Assembly: GCA_903881065.1 (NCBI GenBank)
Contig: CAIRRW010000512.1
Coordinates: 1 to 7,397 of the forward strand
DNA: 7,397 bases
From: an uncultured Bacteroidota bacterium
GTDB lineage: Bacteria > Bacteroidota > Bacteroidia > 2-12-FULL-35-15
Direction: 5' to 3'
The notes below the pieces were generated by a model. The model worked only from the letters and a program-made list of their open reading frames with translations. It did not search any database and was not told where the DNA came from. Made by a program: the position numbers and the translations under genes. Of this stretch, positions 1 to 5,432 are shown piece by piece (position 1 is the first letter of the stretch; every line of letters begins with the position of its first letter).

Positions 1-849
1 ACTCGATTAATTGTAATCAATATTGCAGTATTTTTAATAATAAGTTTATTACGCATACTTCTTTTCTTCACCGGCGGAATAGGCCTTTTCGCATACTTCG
101 TAAAATTTTTTATTGAAAACATTTCTCTTCCATTAAGTCTTCAGGGATTCCTCTTTAAGCCATGGACACTAATTACCTATATGTTTGTTCATATCGAATT
201 AATGCACCTTTTCTGGAACATGGTAACCTTATTCTGGTTCGGACAAATACTAACAAACTTTACAGATTCCAAAAAGATTATTCCTCTATATCTATTAGGC
301 GGTATTGCCGGTGGAATTATAACAATTCTATTAGTTAATCTCATTCCCGATTTCAATATTTACATCGGATTACCGCTCGTTGGCGCCTCTGCCGGAGTTA
401 CTGCTATTATCATTGCAGCTGCCGCATTGGTTCCAAATTACCGATTGAACTTAATGTTTATTGGTCCTGTTAAATTAATTTACGTTGCATTATTTGTTAT
501 TTTTATTGATGTATTAAGTGTCGCATCTTATGCCAATGTTGGTGGTAACATTGCACATTTAGGCGGTGCATTAATGGGATTTATTTTTATTCAGCAATTC
601 AAAAAAGGCAGAGATTTATCAAAAGGAATAAATAAATTTCTAACATGGATTGGAAATCTTTTTCAATCATCACCAAAAAGTAAATTAAATGTTGCTTATA
701 AAAGACCTGTCTCTGACGAAGAATACAATTATAAACGAAAAGTAACTCAACAGCAAATCGATGCTATCCTTGATAAAATTTCTAAATCAGGATACGAAAG
801 TTTAAGTAAAGCAGAAAAGGATATACTATTTAATGCAAGTAAAAAATAA
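1..849 (+). CDS. Rhomboid family intramembrane serine protease (5' end missing)
   Basis: Membrane-embedded serine protease that cuts other membrane proteins within or near the bilayer; the substrate cannot be told. The frame is open from base 1, so the real start lies outside the window and the internal ATG at 181 is not the start: it falls inside the conserved stretch PWTLITYMFVH. 282 residues are visible. Seen: an N-terminal hydrophobic helix; the HxxxxHxxxN motif (HIELMHLFWN, 184-213) whose Asn helps form the oxyanion hole; the serine motif GASAG with Ser at 388-390; and the second catalytic residue, His at 556-558, in NIAHLGGALMG. Ser is followed by Ala-Gly instead of the classical Gly, but the Ser/His dyad is intact. 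After the last helix comes a charged tail ending in a short helical segment (YKRKVTQQQIDAIL...LSKAEKDIL, about 709-834) like the small C-terminal domain of many Bacteroidota rhomboids. It is followed directly by the phosphatase-family gene at 850. Confidence 0.93.
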   Translation, partial: TRLIVINIAVFLIISLLRILLFFTGGIGLFAYFVKFFIENISLPLSLQGFLFKPWTLITYMFVHIELMHLFWNMVTLFWFGQILTNFTDSKKIIPLYLLGGIAGGIITILLVNLIPDFNIYIGLPLVGASAGVTAIIIAAAALVPNYRLNLMFIGPVKLIYVALFVIFIDVLSVASYANVGGNIAHLGGALMGFIFIQQFKKGRDLSKGINKFLTWIGNLFQSSPKSKLNVAYKRPVSDEEYNYKRKVTQQQIDAILDKISKSGYESLSKAEKDILFNASKK

Positions 850-1977
850 TTGGAAAGCACAGAAAATAATAAAGCAAAAAAACGGAAACGATTTTACTTT
901 AATAAAGTCGCTTCCTTCTGCAATCACGTTGCAGTCATAAGTTTGCTCATTTCCTATCTTGCTCCTCACGTTAGTCCCGAAAATTTTTACATCATCGCTT
1001 TCTTCGGAATTGCCTACCCATTAATTGTAATTATAAATTTAGTCTTCGTAATTTATTGGGCAATACAATTACATAAGCGCGCATTTTATTCACTCATAAT
1101 TATTATTCTTGGCTGGTCCAATATTCATCACTATGTTCAGTTTAGTTTAAAGGGAACACCTGATAAATCCAAAAAGGTAATCAAAGTAATGTCGTATAAT
1201 GTTAAGGTTTTTGATTTATATAACTGGAGTCATAACCTCGAAACGCGAGCTAAAATGTTTAATCTCTTAAATGACGAAAGCTCCGATATCATGTGTTTTC
1301 AGGAGTTCTTCTCTCGCGACAGCAGCAAGTTTGATAATCTCGATTCGCTTGTCCATTTACAAAAAGCAAAGTATGTTCATGTCGAATATTCTGCCAACCT
1401 CAAACCAAATCAGCATTTCGGAATCGCCACATTTAGTTATTACCCTATCGTAGCGCAAGGCAAAATCGACTTCGGATATCACAGCAATAACATTTGTATT
1501 TATTCCGATATTAAAATCGGTAACGATACCATACGCGTCTACAACATGCACCTGCAGTCAATTGCATTTAGTAAAAGCGATTATAAATATGCCGAAGAAT
1601 TGCAAAAAGATATCGAATCAGAAGACATCGAACAGTCAAAAAATATATTAAGAAGATTAAAAAAAGCATTTGTAAAACGAGCAAAACAAGCCGATTTAAT
1701 TTCCGCAAGTATCGACCAATGCCCTTACCCTGTTATTGTCTGCGGCGATTTTAACGACACCCCATCCTCCTACACCTATCATACAATTTCTAAAAATCTC
1801 AAAGATGCATTTGTTGAAAGCGGCAATGGATTTGGCAAAAGTTACATCGGAATATTTCCATCTTTCCGCATCGATTATATTTTACACAATCCCAAATTCA
1901 AAGCCTATAACTTCCGAACCATCCGCGAAGAATTATCCGATCATTTCCCTATCGTAACTTACCTCGAAATAAATTAA
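850..1977 (+). CDS. Membrane-anchored endonuclease/exonuclease/phosphatase family protein
   Basis: 375 residues. The first ~100 are three hydrophobic helices (about 20-40, 46-72 and 81-96); the rest is an EEP-fold metal-dependent phosphoesterase domain. Family catalytic residues visible: Asn117 in MSYNVK, Glu152 in CFQEFF, His234 in YNMHLQS, Asp300/Asn302 in GDFND, Asp342 in FRIDYIL and Asp364-His365 in LSDHFP. The fold covers DNases, phosphodiesterases and lipid phosphatases, so the substrate is unknown; orientation of the catalytic domain relative to the membrane is also undetermined. The start must be TTG at 850: it touches the TAA of the rhomboid gene (847-849), no ATG occurs in frame before residue 114, and a later start would remove the membrane helices and cut into the catalytic domain. 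Same frame and zero spacing imply co-transcription and probable translational coupling with the rhomboid gene. A structured repeat begins 5 bp after the stop. Confidence 0.9.
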   Translation: MESTENNKAKKRKRFYFNKVASFCNHVAVISLLISYLAPHVSPENFYIIAFFGIAYPLIVIINLVFVIYWAIQLHKRAFYSLIIIILGWSNIHHYVQFSLKGTPDKSKKVIKVMSYNVKVFDLYNWSHNLETRAKMFNLLNDESSDIMCFQEFFSRDSSKFDNLDSLVHLQKAKYVHVEYSANLKPNQHFGIATFSYYPIVAQGKIDFGYHSNNICIYSDIKIGNDTIRVYNMHLQSIAFSKSDYKYAEELQKDIESEDIEQSKNILRRLKKAFVKRAKQADLISASIDQCPYPVIVCGDFNDTPSSYTYHTISKNLKDAFVESGNGFGKSYIGIFPSFRIDYILHNPKFKAYNFRTIREELSDHFPIVTYLEIN

Positions 1978-1982
1978 TTTTA

Positions 1983-2084
1983 TTTTTATTTGGGCGAAGC
2001 AAGTTTCTGCATCTCCGCAAGTTCCTCCCCGCTTTCCATTTCAATCTTTTTTATTTTAGAAGAAAAAATAAAAAAGGATTTCCA
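1983..2084 (+). repeat. Dispersed structured repeat, copy 1
   Basis: About 102 bp that recur in inverted orientation at 5271-5374. Layout along the + strand: T-rich lead, ATTTGGGCGAA, a C-rich block containing CTGC, AGTTCC and CCCGCTTT, then CAATC, a long hairpin, and the closing GGATTTCCA. By hand alignment 61 of 73 positions outside the hairpin match copy 2. The hairpin arms differ in sequence but fold in both copies. It starts 5 bp after the stop of the phosphatase-family gene and reads in the same direction, so it would form the 3' end of that transcript. I do not recognise a named family; a REP-like or MITE-like intergenic element or a structured 3'-UTR element are the options. Confidence 0.8.
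2046..2076. terminator. Hairpin of repeat copy 1, possible bidirectional terminator
   Basis: A 12-bp stem (2046-2057 with 2065-2076, closed at its base by C-G) around the 7-base loop AGAAGAA. The arms are almost pure T and pure A, so each strand shows a hairpin with a T-rich arm. It lies 69 bp beyond the phosphatase-family stop and could end transcription from that gene, and perhaps from the convergent transporter gene. The stem is weak in G and C, so terminator activity is inference; the fold itself is visible. Confidence 0.5.
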
Positions 2085-2092
2085 TTACAATC

Positions 2093-2130
2093 GGGCGCAG
2101 TTGCAAGTTCATCTTTCTCTGCAAGTTTTC
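2093..2130 (+). repeat. Probable partial, degenerate second copy of the repeat's first half
   Basis: GGGCG is followed by two GCAAGTT motifs exactly 18 bp apart (2103 and 2121). This matches the arrangement in copy 1 (GGGCG at 1992, GCAAGTT at 1999 and 2017, also 18 bp apart) apart from three extra bases. The 11 bases between the two motifs match poorly, so this is either an eroded tandem duplicate or convergence on a common word. No hairpin follows. Confidence 0.4.
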
Positions 2131-2157
2131 CATACCAACCCCAAAAACAGTTTCTCC

Positions 2158-2325
2158 CTTCCCAAAGTAGAAAAAAACATACCTATAGTTGGAAAAAACC
2201 TTCCGCAAACAAGAAAAAACCTCCCGCAACTTGGAGAAACTCTTCCGCAAGTTGGAGAAACCTTTCCGCAAGTTGGAAAAACCCTTCCGCAGGTTGGAGA
2301 AACCCTCCCGCAAAGTGGAGAAATC
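2158..2325 (+). repeat. 21-bp tandem repeat array, eight units
   Basis: Eight head-to-tail 21-bp units start at 2158, 2179, 2200, 2221, 2242, 2263, 2284 and 2305. Units 4-8 are close to a common core, CCGCAAGTTGGAGAAAC; units 1-3 are eroded towards A-rich versions, and a last degenerate trace may follow at 2326. There are no spacers, so it is a minisatellite and not a CRISPR. Because 21 is divisible by three, all open frames across it read as seven-residue repeats (such as LPQVGET on + and GFSNLRK on -). None has a credible start, signal peptide or flanking domain. The GCAAGTT core also occurs four times just upstream (1999, 2017, 2103, 2121), two of these inside repeat copy 1. Confidence 0.9.
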
Positions 2326-2479
2326 CATACGTGGAAATGTAACTCACTAATAATCAATGCTAATTTTCGTCCCCCTTTTAGCAGCCCCAAACCCACAAAT
2401 CCTCTTTCCAAGCCCAATTAACCACCACCACTTCCACCCATATTATCCCGCAACATTCATAATACTTAATACATAGCAC

Positions 2480-4102
2480 TTAATACTTTTTCACCCTTTT
2501 CAAGTTAAGCAGGTTCATTGGATTTAAGGTTAATCCCTGTATATTATTCTGTACCAGTCGCACCACTTCATCATAATATAAAGGCACAACAGGCGCATCT
2601 TCAATTAATAATTTATCCATCGCCCTGTAATAACTATACCTTATTGAATCATTCAATTCCTCTTGAGACTTCTCGTAAAGCTTATCAAATTCAGGGTTTG
2701 AATAATGTGTATAATTAAACCCCTTCGGACTCCAGTTTTTAGAATAAAATAACGAAAGAAAATTTTCTTCATCTGCATAATCAGCCACCCATGATTTACG
2801 GAAAAAATTAATCTTTCCATTTGCAGCATTCTCAGAAAGCACCGAAGATTTCTGAACATCTATTTTTATTTCTATTCCAAATTCTGATAACTGTGATTGA
2901 ATATATTCAGCAAGTTCCAAATACTGTTCGGTGGTGGCAAGAGAAATTGGCGGCAGCCCCTTGCCATTTGGAAAACCTGCATCCGTAAGTAATTGCCTCA
3001 CCTTCTCCGGATTATAATCATATCCTTTAACAATAGATGCATTATAAGAAGGCAGTCCAGGTGGGAGGAAACCGGCAGTAGCTGCAATACCTAAGTTTCT
3101 TCGTAAATAAATAACCATCTTCTTCCTGTCAAAGCCATAATTAATCGCCTGCCTTATTGCTTTAATTCGCAAAGGTGATTTTTTTACAACAGGTAAATTT
3201 TCATCAACAACAATACCAAGGTAATCTGTTTTTAAAAACGGAGTAGTCTGCAACTGAAACTTACTTTTATATTCATCATTTATTATTCCTTCGGGAGTAA
3301 GCACTTCATCAGTATTTATGGCATCAATACCCGAAATCATATCTGTAGTTCCTTTCAGGAAATTAAGAAAAGAAGTTTCCTTATCTTTAATAAACGAAAC
3401 GGAAACCGCATCCAGATAAGGCAAACGAGTTGCACCTTGATATTCAAAATAATTTTCATTTCTAAGCAGTACAATTTTCGAACCCTCTTCCCACATTTTA
3501 AATCGGAAAGGGCCTGTACCTACAGGCATTTTCCTAAAATCTTCTCCATATAATTCAATTGCTTCATGAGGTAATACAGAAAAATATTTCATAGTTAAAA
3601 TCCTCAAGAAAGGAACAAAAGGTTTCTTAAGATGAATAACAAACGTGCTGTCGTTAGGTGCTTCAAATGCTTTTTGAGTTTGATTATCTACATAAGTTAA
3701 CAGTGTAGTTGCGCTTGAAACCTTAGCATCCATAAGGCGATTGAAGGAATATACAAAGTCTGCCGCCGTTACTTTTCTTCCCTTTCCATTTACAAAACAA
3801 GTGTTATCATGAAAATAAACATCGTTTCGTAAATTGAATGTATAAGTAATTTCATCTGAAGAGATACTCCAGCTTTTGGCTATTGAAGGTTGTATTTGCA
3901 GCGAATCATTCATTTGAACCAAGCCATTGAAAAGTTGATTTACAATACTTATATTTTCAAAACTCACTGCGGCTGCAGGGTCAAGAGAAGTAACGGCACC
4001 TATTTCATTATACTTAAAAACGGTTCTTGTTTCCTTTTTTTCTTCTGGCGAAGAACAGGAAATTAAAAACAGGAGAAGTAAATAATAAACAAATTTCTGC
4101 AT
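2480..4102 (-). CDS. ABC transporter substrate-binding lipoprotein, oligopeptide/dipeptide type (SBP_bac_5)
   Basis: Solute receptor of the OppA/DppA kind, which captures peptides or similar ligands in the periplasm for an ABC importer. From the ATG at 4102 it is 540 residues, normal for the family. It opens with a lipoprotein signal: MQKFVYY, a hydrophobic run, then lipobox LISC with Cys16. Family landmarks in order: SLDPAAA near the mature N-terminus, YFHDN followed by VTAADFVYSFNRL, the PVGTGPFRF motif, AINYGFDRKKM followed by FLPPGLP, GYDYNPEKVRQLLTDAGFP, and a C-terminal APVVPLYYDEVV. An in-frame ATG nine codons earlier (4129) overlaps the likely -7 promoter box at 4127-4134 and so probably precedes the transcript start; that is why I chose 4102. 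No permease or ATPase gene is next to it, so it is an orphan and its ligand cannot be fixed. It runs convergent to the phosphatase-family gene. Confidence 0.9.
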   Translation of the reverse strand: MQKFVYYLLLLFLISCSSPEEKKETRTVFKYNEIGAVTSLDPAAAVSFENISIVNQLFNGLVQMNDSLQIQPSIAKSWSISSDEITYTFNLRNDVYFHDNTCFVNGKGRKVTAADFVYSFNRLMDAKVSSATTLLTYVDNQTQKAFEAPNDSTFVIHLKKPFVPFLRILTMKYFSVLPHEAIELYGEDFRKMPVGTGPFRFKMWEEGSKIVLLRNENYFEYQGATRLPYLDAVSVSFIKDKETSFLNFLKGTTDMISGIDAINTDEVLTPEGIINDEYKSKFQLQTTPFLKTDYLGIVVDENLPVVKKSPLRIKAIRQAINYGFDRKKMVIYLRRNLGIAATAGFLPPGLPSYNASIVKGYDYNPEKVRQLLTDAGFPNGKGLPPISLATTEQYLELAEYIQSQLSEFGIEIKIDVQKSSVLSENAANGKINFFRKSWVADYADEENFLSLFYSKNWSPKGFNYTHYSNPEFDKLYEKSQEELNDSIRYSYYRAMDKLLIEDAPVVPLYYDEVVRLVQNNIQGLTLNPMNLLNLKRVKKY

Positions 4103-4126
4103 TAAAAGTGTATTGAATCCGCTTGT

Positions 4127-4154
4127 CAAACATACACAAAAAAAGAATTGCCAA
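4127..4154 (-). promoter_or_regulatory. Bacteroidota-type promoter of the substrate-binding protein gene
   Basis: Read on the minus strand: TTG (4154-4152), 17 bases, then TATGTTTG (4134-4127), a match to the TTG / TAnnTTTG pattern described for Bacteroides and Flavobacterium. Transcription would start a few bases below 4127, giving a leader of roughly 20 bases before the ATG at 4102. It also argues against the upstream ATG at 4129. Assigned from sequence pattern only. Confidence 0.55.
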
Positions 4155-4203
4155 TTTGAAAATAATATTAAATCATAACAACTACGAAATTACTATAATA
4201 TTA

Positions 4204-4221
4204 TTCAAGTTGCTAGTTAAA
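4204..4221 (+). repeat. Left terminal inverted repeat of the IS remnant
   Basis: Pairs with 5102-5119 in inverted orientation, 17 of 18 bases identical (G/C difference at the sixth base). It lies about 80 bp before the first recognisable transposase codons. Confidence 0.75.
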
Positions 4222-4299
4222 CAGTGAAGAAAGTAAGGGTAAGCAAAAGGTTAAGAAATTTTGTTTTGAAAATAAAAAAACAAAACCAATACAACCAAA

Positions 4300-5110
4300 G
4301 ACAAAGTTATATCAAACTATTATATAGTGAATGATTTGTTAAAAGGAATAAATCATTCAGAAAATATCAGAAGAAGAGTAAGTGATAGTAAAATAGCTAC
4401 AACATCATTAGTTTCGGCAATGAGATTTGAAGGGAATCAAAATCTTGCAATAACTTCATTAAGGGTTTTTAAATGATTTCAAAAATGTTGGACAAAAGCA
4501 GATTTAGTAGGCGACTACTCGCAATAGGAAAACTAATCTATAATTTTTATGCAAGTGGGTTGATATTTAATAGACATGATATGCTAAACGCACTATATTT
4601 TAGATTCTTTTTCTATTGGAAATTTTTGATAAAATACGGATAACAAATAGTAAACTTTTAAAGAAATGAAATGACGAGGAAATATCGCCAGTTTGTATAG
4701 CTATTTTTATGAAGTATAGTTTCATTTACTTACAACAGGCTTAGTCATTCCTTTAGTGTTCTTTCTGTTTCAGAAAACAAGCAAATGTAAAAGCTTTAGA
4801 AAAGATAATAAAATGTTTTCTACCCGAATCGAGCGCACATGCAGATAATGCAAATACTGATTAAAAAAGAAGATGGCTTGTTTACTCAAGAGTTGATTAA
4901 CCTTAAAGTAGAAAGAAAATCGAACTCAAAGATAAGACACAAAACAACAAATTCAAAAGAAATTTTAAATGAGAAAACTTTTTAGAAACAGCTATCAATG
5001 ATATTAATTATTATTTTCACGAACCATTCATACCGTTACTATGAATGGCTTCGTGGTTAAGTTGATTATATTCATTTTTCACTTTTCAATTAAACAAAAT
5101 CTTTAACTAG
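4300..5110 (+). pseudogene. IS982-family transposase, multiply frameshifted
   Basis: No frame is open for long, but stepping between frames gives a colinear transposase. Pieces: (1) 4300-4473, KVISNYYIVNDLLKG then RRRVSDSKIATTSLVSAM, ending at TGA 4474; (2) frame shift, 4473-4640, MLDKSRFSRRLLAIGKL, the characteristic serine-arginine segment; (3) 4675-4800, RGNIASLYSYFYEV, an in-frame TAG at 4717, then FHLLTTGL and PLVFFL, matching the family's RGYIASK-YFYG-HLL-EFFLTPG region; (4) 4832-4861, AHADNANTD, where intact members have DKAYTDY with a catalytic Asp; (5) 4857-4982, KKEDGLFTQ and RKSNSK; (6) 4982-5044, FLETAINDINYYF; (7) 5032-5103, TVTMNGFVVKLIIFIF, with FQLNKIFN up to TAG at 5108 in the neighbouring frame. 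The region between pieces 2 and 3 has lost recognisable sequence. Intact members have close to 290 residues, so nearly the full length was once present. The family call rests on remembered motifs, not a search. Confidence 0.75.
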
Positions 5111-5119
5111 CAAGTTGAA
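5102..5119 (-). repeat. Right terminal inverted repeat of the IS remnant
   Basis: Reverse complement of the left end (4204-4221) with one mismatch. The transposase's last codons and stop overlap it, as is usual in compact insertion sequences. Confidence 0.75.
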
Positions 5120-5132
5120 TTACTTAATATTA

Positions 5133-5270
5133 CTATTTTAAATAATATATATTTCCAAGGAAATAACGATTATAACAATGCTATTCCTTCTTTAATTCTT
5201 TCTATTTAGAAAACAGTTAAATGAGAATAGACATACTTAAGAAAACGAATTATTCATATAAAGTATCTAG
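5133..5270. other. AT-rich spacer, nothing recognised
   Basis: Between the IS remnant and repeat copy 2. I see only a small perfect inverted repeat, TATTTCC-AA-GGAAATA (about 5149-5164), and no coding frame, RNA gene or promoter worth calling. Confidence 0.5.
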
Positions 5271-5374
5271 TGGAAATCCTTTTTATTCTTCTTTTTCAGA
5301 AGAATAAAAAGATTGCAGCGTAAAGCGGGAAGGAACTTTCGGGGAAGCAGAAATTGTATTCGCCCAAATAAAAA
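5271..5374 (-). repeat. Dispersed structured repeat, copy 2 (inverted)
   Basis: Read on the minus strand it repeats copy 1 (1983-2084): T-rich lead, ATTTGGGCGAA, CTGC, AAGTTCC, CCCGCTTT, CAATC, hairpin, GGATTTCCA. The non-hairpin parts align without gaps and match at 61 of 73 positions by hand count. It lies 58 bp downstream of the fabI stop and reads in the direction of fabI, the same relation copy 1 has to the phosphatase-family gene. Its outer end overlaps the base of the fabI terminator stem. Confidence 0.8.
5279..5311. terminator. Hairpin of repeat copy 2
   Basis: A perfect 14-bp stem (5279-5292 with 5298-5311) around the 5-base loop TTTTC. The outer six base pairs match copy 1 (C-G then five T-A), while the inner arm TTCTTCT/AGAAGAA is different and longer. 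It may act as a second, back-up terminator for fabI or as the structural core of the repeat; the fold is visible, the role is inferred. Confidence 0.5.
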
Positions 5375-5409
5375 AACTCTTTACAAATGATGTAAAGAGT
5401 TTTTTTATT
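5367..5409 (-). terminator. Rho-independent terminator of fabI
   Basis: A perfect 18-bp stem (5367-5384 with 5392-5409) around the loop AAATGAT, with the core ACTCTTTAC/GTAAAGAGT and runs of A and T at its base, so that it can act on either strand. It begins 24 bp after the fabI stop on the minus strand, the expected place for the end of the recN-fabI transcript. Confidence 0.8.
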
Positions 5410-5432
5410 AATGTATTTATATAAAAAGGAAA

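Larger units (their letters stand above)
1978..2479. other. Repeat-rich intergenic interval between convergent genes
   Basis: 502 bp between the ends of two convergent genes. It holds a ~102-bp structured repeat, a partial degenerate copy of that repeat and a 21-bp tandem array, each listed separately. Open frames across the array exist on both strands (for example 1990-2421 on +, 2109-2417 and 2056-2328 on -). They read as bare seven-residue repeats, exist because a 21-bp period preserves any stop-free frame, and the + one begins inside the structured repeat, so I do not call them genes. From 2326 to 2479 I see nothing beyond a 9-bp direct repeat (ACTTAATAC at 2464-2472 and 2478-2486) that runs into the end of the next gene. 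Confidence 0.7.
4204..5119 (+). mobile_element. Decayed insertion sequence, IS982 family (about 0.9 kb)
   Basis: A remnant bounded by 18-bp terminal inverted repeats and filled by a frameshifted transposase. The end repeats are TTCAAGTTGCTAGTTAAA at the left and its reverse complement at the right, with one mismatch. Just outside lie similar short sequences in direct orientation, TACTATAATATTA (4191-4203) and TACTTAATATTA (5121-5132), which share TAATATTA and may be an eroded target duplication; because they are very AT-rich this is only suggestive. Length and layout (one transposase gene filling the element, its stop running into the right end) fit IS982-family elements. It sits upstream of the substrate-binding protein gene without touching its promoter. 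The density of frameshifts means it can no longer move by itself. Confidence 0.75.

Noticed and set aside
2158..2325. CRISPR array
   Set aside because: The 21-bp units are contiguous with no spacers, and no cas-like genes are in the window.
2056..2417. Two minus-strand open frames across the array
   Set aside because: Shadows of the 21-bp periodicity; both give low-complexity heptad repeats and overlap each other.
1990..2421. 143-codon open frame as a hypothetical gene
   Set aside because: It starts inside the structured repeat, its body is the minisatellite, and it has no recognisable domain or start context.
4473..4643. 56-codon frame as an independent small gene
   Set aside because: Its sequence (MLDKSRFSRRL...) is the second piece of the frameshifted transposase, not a separate protein.
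1983..5374. Composite transposon made of the two inverted repeats
   Set aside because: The repeats are only ~100 bp, encode nothing, lack target duplications and relate better to gene ends than to the block between them.
4130..5432. tRNA or other small RNA gene in the gene-free stretch
   Set aside because: I found no cloverleaf, CCA end or known RNA motif; the only structure is in the hairpins already listed.
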